44,801 bases of DNA from Patescibacteria group bacterium. GTDB taxonomy: Bacteria; Patescibacteriota; WWE3; UBA101185; UBA10185. Location of the stretch: assembly GCA_016926555.1 (NCBI GenBank), contig JAFGOI010000013.1:1-44801 (forward strand), given 5' to 3'. The notes below the pieces were generated by a model. It did not search any database and was not told the origin of the DNA. It saw only the letters and a program-made list of their open reading frames with translations. Of this stretch, positions 18,998-27,185 are shown piece after piece; the stretch's first letter is position 1, and the number at the start of each line of letters is the position of its first letter. Made by a program: the position numbers and the translations under genes.

Positions 18998-19006
18998 AGT
19001 GTATCA
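18998..19006 (-). promoter_or_regulatory. Extended -10 of manC
   Basis: TGATACACT on the minus strand, nine bases before ATG 18988. Confidence 0.45.
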
Positions 19007-19230
19007 GATTGGCTATAACAGAACTAGCATAAAGGTGGTTTCCTTTCTTTACAAATTTGCTCTGAAAAATACCCCAGTCATGCTTTTTCCATTTTATACG
19101 GGATAGTTCTGCCGATCCTGCCTGAAACCGTATTTTTCAACAGATCTGATTCTAACTAAACCCAAGTCTATTCTGCGCGCTTCAGCTTTGGACTCAAATG
19201 TTGCTACTCCAAATTTGTTAAACCAACTAT

Positions 19231-19796
19231 GTGAATAAAAATATATCTTTCATATATTTAGATCTGGGTGGTGTTATTGCTACCTTGGACGGCGTAAAAA
19301 CGGATTTAGCGGAACTATCTAATATACCACTGGATATGGTAATACAGCATCTACGAAAATACGATCACAAAGCTGTAATAGCTGAGATTTCAACAGAAGA
19401 GATTTGGAAATGAACTATACAAAATATATAGCAGATCGTTTTTTAAGAATTGAGGAAACTTTTCAGATTTTACCTTCAATGAAACGGTTTTACAAAGTTG
19501 GACTTTTAACAAATATGTATCCAGGTGTATTGGAAATAGTAATTGAGAGTAACTTCTTTAATATTGAATTCGATGAAATCGTCAACTCCTCCAAATACAA
19601 AGTAGCTAAACCAGATGAAGCTATATATTCAATAGCTACGGAGAAAACCGGTTGCGGTAAAAAGCAGATTTTTTTTGTCGACGATAGTGTAGAAAACATA
19701 GAAGCTGCAAAAAACTATGGATGGCAAACATTCTTGCTTGATTTAAACAATCCAAAAGATTCTGTTGATAATATAAAAACTTATCTGGGTATATAA
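19231..19796 (+). pseudogene. HAD-like hydrolase, frameshifted
   Basis: Two adjoining frames together make one HAD-superfamily protein of about 188 residues. Frame one (GTG 19231 to TGA 19413) holds motif I, FIYLDLGGVIATLDG. Frame two (to 19796) holds motif II (VGLLTNMYPG), the motif III lysine (VAKPDEAIYSIA) and motif IV (IFFVDDSVENIEAAKNYGW). One missing A in GGAAATGAA near 19407-19411 would fuse them as EEIWKMNYTKYIADRFL. Motif I reads DLGG instead of DxD, a variant known in some HAD proteins but unfavourable for phosphatase acid-base chemistry. This is either true inactivation, a sequencing error or, less likely, programmed frameshifting. The TTG at 19404 could start the second part alone, but it would lack motif I. 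Confidence 0.75.
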
Positions 19797-19914
19797 ATAA
19801 AACGTGGCCTTTCGCAGAATTTATTATGGCAGAACACTATAAACCGAGTTAGAAACTATGATTTTACTTGGTAAAGCAACAAAAGAAGACCTTGTGAAAG
19901 CTATCAATTCCTCA

Positions 19915-20004
19915 TGGCGGAGGGAGGGGGATTCGAACCCCCGTGCCGCAAACGCAGCGCAAGCTTTTCGAGAGCTGCCAGTTAAACCACTCCTGCATCC
20001 CTCC
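19915..20004 (-). tRNA. tRNA-Ser (anticodon CGA)
   Basis: The acceptor stem is GGAGGGA / TCCCTCC with G and encoded CCA. The anticodon loop is CTCGAAA (CGA). There is a long variable arm. The 3' half is nearly identical to the tRNA-Ser at 17782. Length is 90 nt. Confidence 0.95.
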
Positions 20005-20096
20005 AGGATAATACGATATACACTCGAATATCTTGATTTTATCACAGAAACACGCCATAAAATCCAATTGAACAAAAAATAAATAGTGTAATAATC

Positions 20097-20102
20097 TATA
20101 CT
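20097..20102 (+). promoter_or_regulatory. -10 of the alkyltransferase-like gene
   Basis: TATACT, six bases before ATG 20109. Confidence 0.5.
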
Positions 20103-20108
20103 TATCCC

Positions 20109-20483
20109 ATGTCCAAATTCACAGAAAAAGTACTTGAAGTAGTTAACAAGATACCAAAAGGCACCGTTGCCAGTTATGGACAAGTGTCGCTAATAGCTGG
20201 AATCCCTAGAGCAGCTCTACAGGTGGGCTGGATACTGCACCAATACGGGGAAACAACTCCCTGGTGGAGAGTAATAAACAATGCTGGAAGAATCAGTACA
20301 AAATGTATAGAACACCATGCCTCCCTTCAAAAGAAACATCTCGAAGCTGAAAATGTAAAAGTGACTCCAAAACTCAAAATAGATATCGAAAAATATAGAT
20401 GGAGACCCAATCCTAATGAGCTAAAAAAACTAAAACTGGACGAAAAATATCTAGAAGAAGTTTTGAATACATATAGTTTATAA
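20109..20483 (+). CDS. Alkyltransferase-like (ATL) DNA-binding protein
   Basis: This is the DNA-binding domain of the O6-alkylguanine alkyltransferase family (124 aa). FTEKVLEVVNKIPKGTVASY and GQVSLIAGIP form the helix-turn-helix region. The active-site motif PCHRV of true alkyltransferases reads PWWRV here, followed by INNAGRIS. Loss of the acceptor Cys to Trp defines ATL proteins, which bind O6-alkylguanine lesions and pass them to nucleotide excision repair rather than reversing them. The second position (His to Trp) is also changed, unlike the common PWHRV. It is followed directly by a convergent tRNA-Ala. The start is supported by the -10 six bases upstream. Confidence 0.9.
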   Translation: MSKFTEKVLEVVNKIPKGTVASYGQVSLIAGIPRAALQVGWILHQYGETTPWWRVINNAGRISTKCIEHHASLQKKHLEAENVKVTPKLKIDIEKYRWRPNPNELKKLKLDEKYLEEVLNTYSL

Positions 20484-20485
20484 CC

Positions 20486-20562
20486 TGGTGGACCGTACCG
20501 GATTCGAACCGGTGACCTCCACAATGCGAATGTGGCGCTCTAGCCATCTGAGCTAACGGCCC
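20486..20562 (-). tRNA. tRNA-Ala (anticodon CGC)
   Basis: The minus strand folds as a 77-nt tRNA with acceptor GGGCCGT / ACGGTCC, including the G3-U70 pair that marks tRNA-Ala. The anticodon loop is TTCGCAT (CGC), the T-loop TTCGAAT, and CCA is encoded. It ends three bases past the stop of the convergent ATL gene. Confidence 0.95.
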
Positions 20563-20570
20563 TTGTATAT

Positions 20571-20585
20571 ACCCGGAGGGACTCG
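20571..20585 (-). repeat. Detached 15-base piece of the tRNA-Arg 3' half
   Basis: ACCCGGAGGGACTCG here equals bases 20770-20784 inside the tRNA-Arg T-arm and acceptor, in the same orientation and about 180 bp downstream of that tRNA. The intervening 20586-20736 is noncoding, with short hairpins such as AAATCGC-TAC-GCGATTT (20676-20692). Confidence 0.5.
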
Positions 20586-20736
20586 GTAACATTACTCTCA
20601 TCCCTCACGATCAAACCTATCTACCCGACTACTCAAGATTACTACGTAAACTTTCGGGTGTTCCCAAACCTCTCCAAATCGCTACGCGATTTCTCGGGCA
20701 CAGCGAAATGTTCGTTTCACTCACACGTACGCTGAC

Positions 20737-20766
20737 CCACAAAGAAGTGTGTATACTTCTTTGTGG
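20737..20766 (-). terminator. Hairpin at the 3' end of tRNA-Arg
   Basis: CCACAAAGAAGT (20737-20748) and ACTTCTTTGTGG (20755-20766) pair perfectly over 12 bp with a six-base loop. On the minus strand the first arm begins with the encoded CCA end of tRNA-Arg. There is no T-run. It may stop transcription with help or guide 3' processing. Confidence 0.5.
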
Positions 20767-20839
20767 CGCACCCGGAGGGACTCGAACCCCCGACTTCAGC
20801 GTCCGCAACGCTGCGTTCTATCCACTGAACTACGGGTGC
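20764..20839 (-). tRNA. tRNA-Arg (anticodon GCG)
   Basis: The minus strand folds as 76 nt with acceptor GCACCCG / CGGGTGC-G-CCA. The anticodon stem is CAGCG / CGCTG around loop TTGCGGA (GCG), and the T-loop is TTCGAGT. CCA is encoded and shared with a downstream hairpin. Confidence 0.94.
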
Positions 20840-20908
20840 ACACACAGAAAATCAAATAACGGGCTAATTATACCTAACTTCTTTATTTAAGAGTAAATTA
20901 ATAACAAA

Positions 20909-21499
20909 CTATCTATCCAAATCCAACTTACCTATTGCTTTCTCGTACCAATGATCCAATTTGGTTTTAGGCTCTCCTTCTATATAAATTAGATACTCTC
21001 CCAACAAATCTATCAGTTTTTCCTCATCCTTATTTTTGTAAGTCAAATACACCCTTCCGGGGATTGGCACCTTCGTTGCAACCACCATCACATGCATTTC
21101 CGATGAATCTTTTATAAAATAGCTCTCCAGCTCATCCCAGCGATACAAAAACTCGTTAAACTTTATACCGTGATTACTGATCTCATAATTAACTTTCTCT
21201 GGGGGTATCTGACGAAGTGTGCGCGCAATCAGCATCATGCTTACAATAACCAAAATAAGGGGAAATTCCTTCATTAATAGCAATAAAACAAGGAAAAAAC
21301 CCCCTATTACATTCAACGTCTTTGATACCTTTGGATCCAACTGTTTCATCTCAGGACGGGACATCTCTGTCCATTCCATTAGAACCTTCCTCGGACCCAA
21401 GGGTTGCTCATATGATGCGGGAAACTCCGGAGCAGTATCTGACGGATCTTTCGGAGCAGCTGTTAAACCTAATTTGTGAGTGACCTCGGATATCTTCAT
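20909..21499 (-). CDS. Two-helix membrane protein with cytosolic domain
   Basis: The product has 196 residues. A polar N-terminus of about 60 residues precedes two close hydrophobic helices near residues 65-95 (NVIGGFFLVLLLLMKEFPLI followed by LVIVSMMLIA), with a very short turn between them. The C-terminal half (INYEISNHG-type start, then IKFNEFLYRWDELESYFIKD and GRVYLTYKNKDEEKLIDLLG) alternates strands and ends in a helix, the pattern of PH-like membrane-associated domains common in CPR. I do not recognise a named family, and no catalytic residues stand out. TACAAT six bases before the ATG supports the start. Confidence 0.7.
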   Translation of the reverse strand: MKISEVTHKLGLTAAPKDPSDTAPEFPASYEQPLGPRKVLMEWTEMSRPEMKQLDPKVSKTLNVIGGFFLVLLLLMKEFPLILVIVSMMLIARTLRQIPPEKVNYEISNHGIKFNEFLYRWDELESYFIKDSSEMHVMVVATKVPIPGRVYLTYKNKDEEKLIDLLGEYLIYIEGEPKTKLDHWYEKAIGKLDLDR

Positions 21500-21505
21500 A
21501 TATAC

Positions 21506-21511
21506 ATTGTA
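21506..21511 (-). promoter_or_regulatory. -10 of the 21499 gene
   Basis: TACAAT on the minus strand, six bases before ATG 21499. Confidence 0.45.
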
Positions 21512-21537
21512 AACTAATTAAAAATTTTTGCACAAAC

Positions 21538-23340
21538 TTAGAGCATTAATTTTAAAAGTCCTCCTAAACATAACACATTAACTATAAATAAAACCGAGAA
21601 GACAGATATAAAAATCAATTTCTTCGGATCTATAGAAGACATTGTACTCGGAGAATACCCCTTCTTCTTTAAATCCCGGAAGAGATCTTTATCTTCATCT
21701 TTAATATGTCTTAGTTTTTTCACGATTACAAGCACTATAAAGGGCACAACAGGCGCTAAAGGTATTTCCAATATACTCATAGACCCACGAAGTATTTCAA
21801 GAACTAAACCTATAAAAAACAGACCCCCAAGAACCAAAAAGGGCAAATTTGCGATACACAAGAACAGAGCTATCCTTCTTCTTATCAAATACCCTTTATC
21901 CTTAAGTTTCTTCATTAAATCTGAAACATCCTCAGTATTTTCTTTAGTACTTAAAATTACCGTTGCATATACAACACCGAGTAAAGACAAACAGTTGCTT
22001 AACCCAAGAACAACGCATTTTTTTAAAGAGACAGACTTGCCAAACACTATCTTTCCAACAACAATACCGGTAAATAAGGAGCAGGAAATTAGAAACAACA
22101 CCAAAGTCCAGAAAGAATTCAGCGCCACAAAAGCAACCGGATAAGTATATGCCGGCGCCAGTCTTTTTATCCATAAATCCTGAGTTAATAACTTTGAGGG
22201 AGCTTCAATATCAATCTTTGTGTACATTACGTCTTCTGTATATCGATTATTAGCCGGCGCTTTTCTGTAAAAATCTTTCTGTAGTGTCGAATATTCGTCA
22301 AAGTAGTAATTTACCTCAGAAAACGCTTTTATATCCTCAAATATCCTCGGTGTTACATGCCCCATGACTCTTATTGCCGCGGGGACTTTTTTACTGCCGT
22401 ATACGCTAGTCGGTATTAAAGGATAGTAAATATCTTTTGTCGGAAAAGTAACAAACACACCCTTTAACGCTGCTTGATCAGGATGAGGAATTGGGCGCGG
22501 CGGCGGTATGGGCCTTTCAGCGGTTACTTTATCATCTGTCGGTGAAGGCAACATCATACCTGACTCATCAGAAATACCATACACTGTAGGATTCATATCC
22601 TCTCCGGTTTCATACACATCACGACCCGGAAGACTCGCGGGCTTATAGCTATCATAATAATAATAGTGTTTATTTGATATCCACGAAACGACAAAGGAGT
22701 AATCCTTTCCGATGTAGTTATCAAACGCATCGATAGAATTAGCTTTAATATCCAGATCCTTATCTTTAAGATAGTTATATAAACCTTCAGATGTTTTTGC
22801 TGTGACGAGTTCTGTTGTTATACCCTCTTTTGTTATTGTTTCGTGAACCTCCACATCGGATTCCCGCGCTGATTTAACACCGTATTCTCCACCGCCCAAA
22901 GTCACATCTTCTACATTCATGCTAGATAAGCCGCTGTGAATAAAAAGAAACGGAATGGGATATATTTGGGTCGCTAGCAAAAAACTCCTATTTCGGTCTA
23001 AAGTCCTTTCGGCAAGAATGGATATGTCCTCGCCGGTTAGATTGGGCAGTTCTTTAACAACATCTATGGTTACCTTCTCTGGTAAGGACGGCACCGGAAA
23101 GATCCAAACCGCATCGGAATAATAATTCTCCCCCACTTTTATAGCCAGAATCATTTTCTGAACACCGTATTCATAATTGATGTACGCCTGCTGAGACTCC
23201 TCATCTCCATAATCCCATCTATCTGAATATGGATCTGGGCGCACAATCATTGCTCCATCAGCAAAAATAGGTTGTTTTAAGAAAAAAAGAGCCGTCAGTG
23301 TAAACGAAAGAAAAGATAAAGAATATAGCCACTTTCTCAC
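21538..23340 (-). CDS. DUF2330-like secreted/membrane protein
   Basis: The product has 600 residues. A signal peptide (LYSLSFLSFTLTALFFLKQP then IFADGAMIV) is followed by the features of DUF2330-type proteins: ADGAMIVRPD, QQAYINYEYGVQKMILAIKV and AVWIFPVPSLPEKV. The external part runs to about residue 390. Helices follow near residues 400-430 and 440-465, then three more towards the C-terminus (for example LPFLVLGGLFFIGLVLEILR). A proline-rich linker (PIPPPRPIPHP) splits the external region. The biochemical function is unknown. It starts with GTG; TATTAT six bases upstream supports this start. Confidence 0.75.
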   Translation of the reverse strand: MRKWLYSLSFLSFTLTALFFLKQPIFADGAMIVRPDPYSDRWDYGDEESQQAYINYEYGVQKMILAIKVGENYYSDAVWIFPVPSLPEKVTIDVVKELPNLTGEDISILAERTLDRNRSFLLATQIYPIPFLFIHSGLSSMNVEDVTLGGGEYGVKSARESDVEVHETITKEGITTELVTAKTSEGLYNYLKDKDLDIKANSIDAFDNYIGKDYSFVVSWISNKHYYYYDSYKPASLPGRDVYETGEDMNPTVYGISDESGMMLPSPTDDKVTAERPIPPPRPIPHPDQAALKGVFVTFPTKDIYYPLIPTSVYGSKKVPAAIRVMGHVTPRIFEDIKAFSEVNYYFDEYSTLQKDFYRKAPANNRYTEDVMYTKIDIEAPSKLLTQDLWIKRLAPAYTYPVAFVALNSFWTLVLFLISCSLFTGIVVGKIVFGKSVSLKKCVVLGLSNCLSLLGVVYATVILSTKENTEDVSDLMKKLKDKGYLIRRRIALFLCIANLPFLVLGGLFFIGLVLEILRGSMSILEIPLAPVVPFIVLVIVKKLRHIKDEDKDLFRDLKKKGYSPSTMSSIDPKKLIFISVFSVLFIVNVLCLGGLLKLML

Positions 23341-23346
23341 AAATAC

Positions 23347-23352
23347 ATAATA
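23347..23352 (-). promoter_or_regulatory. -10 of the DUF2330-like gene
   Basis: TATTAT on the minus strand, six bases before the GTG at 23340. Confidence 0.4.
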
Positions 23353-23384
23353 TACAAATTAGTTATTTCGGTAAAGAGATCCTC

Positions 23385-23393
23385 TGATATAAT
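23385..23393 (+). promoter_or_regulatory. Extended -10 of tRNA-Ser(GCU)
   Basis: TGATATAAT, a consensus extended -10, ends 12 bases before the mature 5' end of the tRNA at 23406. A 5' leader of a few bases is expected. Confidence 0.6.
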
Positions 23394-23405
23394 ACTTGTG
23401 CTTAT

Positions 23406-23492
23406 GGAGGGTTGGCAGAGTGGTAATGCAGCGGCTTGCTAAGCCGTGTCCGATTCCTCGGACCGTGGGTTCGAATCCCGCACCCTCCGCCA
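23406..23492 (+). tRNA. tRNA-Ser (anticodon GCT)
   Basis: The acceptor is GGAGGGT / ACCCTCC-G-CCA. The anticodon loop is TTGCTAA (GCT), the long variable arm is GTCCGATTCCTCGGAC, and the T-loop is TTCGAAT. Length is 87 nt with encoded CCA. Confidence 0.96.
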
Positions 23493-23521
23493 GAGAAAAA
23501 AGCACGACACCAGTATTTTAC

Positions 23522-24220
23522 TCACACCGCCTTACTCAAACAAAGACATCTAACTTCTTGGGCTCCCACTTCATATAACACTTTAGATATCTCAAGCAAA
23601 GTTGCCCCGGTCGTACATATATCGTCCACAAGCAAAATCTTCCTACCCCTCACATAATTTCCCTCTACCGAAAAGGCACCCTCTAAACTCTTAAATCTTT
23701 CGGTGCGAGACTTTGTATACTGCGCCCGAGTATCCTTTTCTCGCGTAACACAGGTTGCATTTAACTTAAGCCCTAACAAAGGCGCTGCTTCTCTAGCTAT
23801 AATCCTCGCCTGGTTAAAACCTCTTCTTCTCATTTTTTTCTTGCTTATCGGAACTGGAACCAAAGCAAATCCGGTATAATAACCGAAATCAAACCCACAT
23901 TCTTGAATACCCCATCTTGTCAGATATTTAAGTGCCAAAAACTGCTTCCTTGCATATTTCGACTCTTTGACACTTTTTCGCACCATATCCTTATATTCAA
24001 ACAAGTAGATTAACTGTCTGGGCGCTTTATTATCTTTGCTTTTCAAACACTTTTCATGCGTCATTCCCTCTTTTGAATAAGTACCGCACACAATACATAT
24101 CTGTTTATCCGCTATTTTTGACAAACTCAACTTTCTGAGACATTCAACACATAGAATCCTACCTATTTTCCCACACGAGAAGCATTCTTGAGGAAATATC
24201 AGATTAATTAAGTTTTCCAT
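23522..24220 (-). CDS. comF: ComF-family phosphoribosyltransferase-like protein
   Basis: ComF/GntX proteins act in natural DNA uptake or DNA processing. The 232-residue product has two zinc-finger-like Cys pairs at the N-terminus (CFSCGKIGRILCVEC and CIVCGTYSKEG). A phosphoribosyltransferase fold follows, including LVPVPISKKKMRRRGFNQA and the PRPP-loop motif KILLVDDICTTGATL. The length is normal for the family. Only this competence-type gene lies in the window. The nearest -10 candidate, TATTGT nine bases before the ATG, is weak. It converges on the tRNA-Ser. Confidence 0.92.
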   Translation of the reverse strand: MENLINLIFPQECFSCGKIGRILCVECLRKLSLSKIADKQICIVCGTYSKEGMTHEKCLKSKDNKAPRQLIYLFEYKDMVRKSVKESKYARKQFLALKYLTRWGIQECGFDFGYYTGFALVPVPISKKKMRRRGFNQARIIAREAAPLLGLKLNATCVTREKDTRAQYTKSRTERFKSLEGAFSVEGNYVRGRKILLVDDICTTGATLLEISKVLYEVGAQEVRCLCLSKAV

Positions 24221-24422
24221 AGGTTATCCACAATACGAGTTGCGCTGCAATAACAACATTTTATTACTCCGTACCCTGTAGTGTACTGCGCTGAATAACC
24301 TATATATTACAGCTCTTGCCTTCTTTTACAATATACTAACCTCTAAGTAAAATGGACAACTTCACGCGAAAATAACATAAAGTGTAAGCGCCACAAACAG
24401 AAAAATTTGCGATATCATAAAT

Positions 24423-26348
24423 ATGCCTATGAAAATAAAAAGAGGCTTTACTAAAAACAAACCGTCAAAAGAAAAGGGCGTAACTACACCAGGTTCTTTA
24501 CCGCCGATGATCGAAAAAGAAGAGGAAGAAAAAAAGACACTTAAGACATTCCTCAAGGATTTTCCAAAGGTGTCAAAAGCCGGATATCGACTGATGAAAT
24601 ACGTATTTAAAAAGTCTCCCGGATACACACTACTTTTCATTATCACATCCATTCTTTTCTCTATTCTACCTTTCATAAATACATGGATTGGAAGTTTAGT
24701 TATAGATGAACTGATAAAAATACTAGCCTCACAGAATACTGGCCTCAGAACACTTTATTTACTGATCGGATGGGGTGTTGTTATTTCAATACTTGATAAC
24801 TTAACCGACATACTCAATGTCATAGCAAACACAAATATATGGTTTAAAGTTGGCCGAGACCTCCAGCATGATTTTACAAAAAAATTTGCATATTTAGATT
24901 ATGAATACTATGACGATCCTGAAATGAACGACAAAATCAATAAAGTGCGTCAAAATTTTCAAGCCCACCCACAGAGATTTACAGAGTCTCTTTTAAGTTC
25001 CTTAGAAAGCGTGACCACAATAATATCAGCCACTGCAATCTTCATCGTATTCTCGCCAATAATCATTTTTCTTATGCTTGTAAGCTCCATACCTGTCCTT
25101 ATAGTAAACATGGCATATAGTCGAAGAAGCTGGGGAATTTGGAACGCAAAAGGGGATGTGAGCAGAGATTTTTGGTGGACTGAAAGCTACCTGCAAAATG
25201 ATAGAACACTAATGGAATTAAAAATCTTCGGTATTAGAAAATACCTTTTAAATAGAATGATGAATGTTTATGATAACTTCCAAAAGAGTCAACTAGCAAT
25301 AGATAACAAACGCAACATAGTAGTTTTCTTATTGTCTTTACTAAGATTAGTGGGTAGAACCACGGCCTATCTTCTAATAGTTTTAGCAGTAATCGGAGCC
25401 GAAATAACCATAGGCCAGTTTAACTTCTACATACAATCTGTCGGAAGGCTTCAGGAAGGGTTTGGTACATTGCTCAGACGTGTCGCGGACCTATATGAAC
25501 ATGGACTTTACATCGTTGATCTTTTTGAATTCTTGGATCTCCCTGAAAAACTAAAACCAGGAGAAGTATGCTTAACAAGCGAAAAACCTCCAAAAATTGA
25601 ATTTAAAGAAACAACATTCTCCTACCCTACAAAAGAAACTACTATAAAAGCTTTAGATAGCATCAACTTAACCATAGAACCCGGGGAACATATCGCAATA
25701 GTAGGCGAAAACGGCGCAGGAAAAACCACTCTAATTAAACTTCTAATGAGATTTTACGATACAACAAATGGACATATATTGATTAACGGAATAAATATAA
25801 AAGATTTAGATATAGACAGTTGGTATACACATGTCGGAGTCTTATTTCAAGATTTTAACTTCTACCATTTTACAGCTAAAGAAAATATCGGCGTAGGAGA
25901 TGTATCTAGACTTGATGATTTCGACAATATTCTTAAAGCCTCAGAAGACTCGGGTGCAGATGACTTTATAAAAGAATATGAATACAAGTATGAACAAATG
26001 ATGGATAAACAGTTTAAGCATGGCATTACTCCATCTACTGGACAAAGACAAAGGATCGCTTTAGCTAGAGCATTTTTTAAAAACGCCCCCATTTTAATAT
26101 TAGACGAACCAACCAGCGCAATAGATCCAAAAGCCGAATACGAGATTTTCCAGCACTTATTTAGGTTTGCTAAAGGAAAGACTGTAATTATTATCTCCCA
26201 CAGATTCTCTACTGTTAGAAACGCCAATAGAATAGTGGTTTTAGACAAAGGAAAGATTGTAGAAATGGGAAATCATGAGGATTTAATGAGTATTTCTGGC
26301 GGTAAGTACAAGACTGCTTTTGAGCTTCAGAGGAAGGGCTATATTTAG
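24423..26348 (+). CDS. ABC exporter, fused membrane and ATPase domains
   Basis: The product has 641 residues. A polar, charged N-terminus of about 55 residues precedes a six-helix exporter domain (residues about 60-350), then a nucleotide-binding domain. The latter has Walker A GENGAGKTTL (about residue 427), the Q-loop LFQDFNFY, Walker B ILILDEPTSAID (about 559) and the switch His in IIISHRFSTVRNANRI. The signature motif is unusual: TPSTGQRQRIALARA where LSGGQ is expected. Half-transporters of this type dimerise and export lipids, peptides or drugs; the substrate is not predictable. TATCAT upstream may be its -10; the ATG at 24429 is an alternative start. Confidence 0.93.
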   Translation: MPMKIKRGFTKNKPSKEKGVTTPGSLPPMIEKEEEEKKTLKTFLKDFPKVSKAGYRLMKYVFKKSPGYTLLFIITSILFSILPFINTWIGSLVIDELIKILASQNTGLRTLYLLIGWGVVISILDNLTDILNVIANTNIWFKVGRDLQHDFTKKFAYLDYEYYDDPEMNDKINKVRQNFQAHPQRFTESLLSSLESVTTIISATAIFIVFSPIIIFLMLVSSIPVLIVNMAYSRRSWGIWNAKGDVSRDFWWTESYLQNDRTLMELKIFGIRKYLLNRMMNVYDNFQKSQLAIDNKRNIVVFLLSLLRLVGRTTAYLLIVLAVIGAEITIGQFNFYIQSVGRLQEGFGTLLRRVADLYEHGLYIVDLFEFLDLPEKLKPGEVCLTSEKPPKIEFKETTFSYPTKETTIKALDSINLTIEPGEHIAIVGENGAGKTTLIKLLMRFYDTTNGHILINGINIKDLDIDSWYTHVGVLFQDFNFYHFTAKENIGVGDVSRLDDFDNILKASEDSGADDFIKEYEYKYEQMMDKQFKHGITPSTGQRQRIALARAFFKNAPILILDEPTSAIDPKAEYEIFQHLFRFAKGKTVIIISHRFSTVRNANRIVVLDKGKIVEMGNHEDLMSISGGKYKTAFELQRKGYI

Positions 26349-26406
26349 CTTTTCCCCAGTGTATACCGCTTTACTTATAATTAGCCCCGTAGTACAATCA
26401 TACTTC

Positions 26407-26826
26407 TCACAGCTCCATTATTTGAACTTCATCAAAACAGGAAAAACCCTTTTTATCAAATGTGGCTATTAAATGCACCCCGTTTGTAAGCATGGTAGCA
26501 ACGAGATATGCATCATATATCCTATTTGAATCTATACAATATTTTTTGACTAACTTATAAAATGTATCTCTTGTTGAAATATTTGGAACGATTTGAGTAC
26601 ACTCATCCGTAATTTTTTTTACAGCATTTAGCGCTTTTGTTACGGTAAGCCTCTTTTTGAAAACGGGATGGGTTAAAATTCGTAAAGCTTCATTAATATT
26701 CTGATCTGATATAACTAAATACTCTACATTGTCATTTATAAAATCTCTGGACTTCTTGTTATAAAGTTCATTCGAATCATTTATCGCGTAAACAAGCAAA
26801 TCTGTATCTACTAAAATATCTTTCAC
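26407..26826 (-). CDS. PIN-domain toxin (VapC-like)
   Basis: The product has 139 residues with the PIN nuclease fold. The acidic metal-binding residues are visible in ILVDTDLLVYAIN (Asp7/Asp9), NINEALRIL (Glu near 45), IYDAYLVATML and IATFDKKGF. Such toxins cleave RNA, often tRNA or rRNA. It starts with GTG and overlaps the antitoxin stop by four bases (GTGA), so the pair is translationally coupled. Confidence 0.88.
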   Translation of the reverse strand: MKDILVDTDLLVYAINDSNELYNKKSRDFINDNVEYLVISDQNINEALRILTHPVFKKRLTVTKALNAVKKITDECTQIVPNISTRDTFYKLVKKYCIDSNRIYDAYLVATMLTNGVHLIATFDKKGFSCFDEVQIMEL

Positions 26827-27056
26827 TTCAAGTCCTTATAGTAATCATCCCGTTTCAGATCATAGGGTATATCCAGCTTATAGGTAACAAAATCTATTTT
26901 TTTCTTCTTGCTTGGTACAACCTTCTGTAATTCCGTTCTAAGTGCTCTATTAAAAATATATTGAAGAGTAGTACCTTCACGAAGTGCTTGTGCTGCAGCT
27001 AAGTCTTTAAGGTTTTTATCTAAATACAATGTTGTTCTTATTTTATTTTTTGTCAT
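26823..27056 (-). CDS. Ribbon-helix-helix antitoxin
   Basis: I start it at ATG 27056 (77 aa), because the N-terminal strand of the ribbon-helix-helix begins right there (MTKNKIRTTLYLDKNLKDLA ... QALREGTTLQYIFNRALRTE). Earlier ATGs (27119, 27080) would include the operator. The C-terminal tail (VTYKLDIPYDLKRDDYYKDL) is the likely toxin-binding segment. As in other pairs, it should bind DNA upstream of its own gene; a perfect 16-bp palindrome sits there. Confidence 0.85.
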   Translation of the reverse strand: MTKNKIRTTLYLDKNLKDLAAAQALREGTTLQYIFNRALRTELQKVVPSKKKKIDFVTYKLDIPYDLKRDDYYKDLK

Positions 27057-27062
27057 AAGAGT

Positions 27063-27071
27063 AGGGTAACA
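27063..27071 (-). promoter_or_regulatory. Extended -10 of the toxin-antitoxin operon
   Basis: TGTTACCCT on the minus strand, six bases before ATG 27056. It abuts the operator palindrome. Confidence 0.4.
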
Positions 27072-27074
27072 TAT

Positions 27075-27090
27075 AGACATATATATGTCT
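27075..27090. promoter_or_regulatory. Operator palindrome of the toxin-antitoxin operon
   Basis: AGACATATATATGTCT is a perfect 16-bp palindrome, 18 bases upstream of the antitoxin start and just upstream of its -10, covering the spacer to -35 region. A ribbon-helix-helix dimer bound here would block RNA polymerase. Confidence 0.65.
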
Positions 27091-27185
27091 AATGATGGGG
27101 AGAACACGCACAAATCCAAATGTCTCTAAGTCGCTTCGCTCCTCAGTCCGCATTATTCTCGCCCTCTATATATCTATAAAGAAAC

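Noticed and set aside
24362-24676. 104-residue minus-strand ORF opposite the ABC exporter
   Set aside because: Hydrophobic only because it is antisense to the exporter's N-terminal region; the plus-strand protein clearly matches a family.
27057-27119. Longer antitoxin start at 27119 or 27080
   Set aside because: Both would translate the operator and promoter; the ribbon-helix-helix domain starts at 27056.
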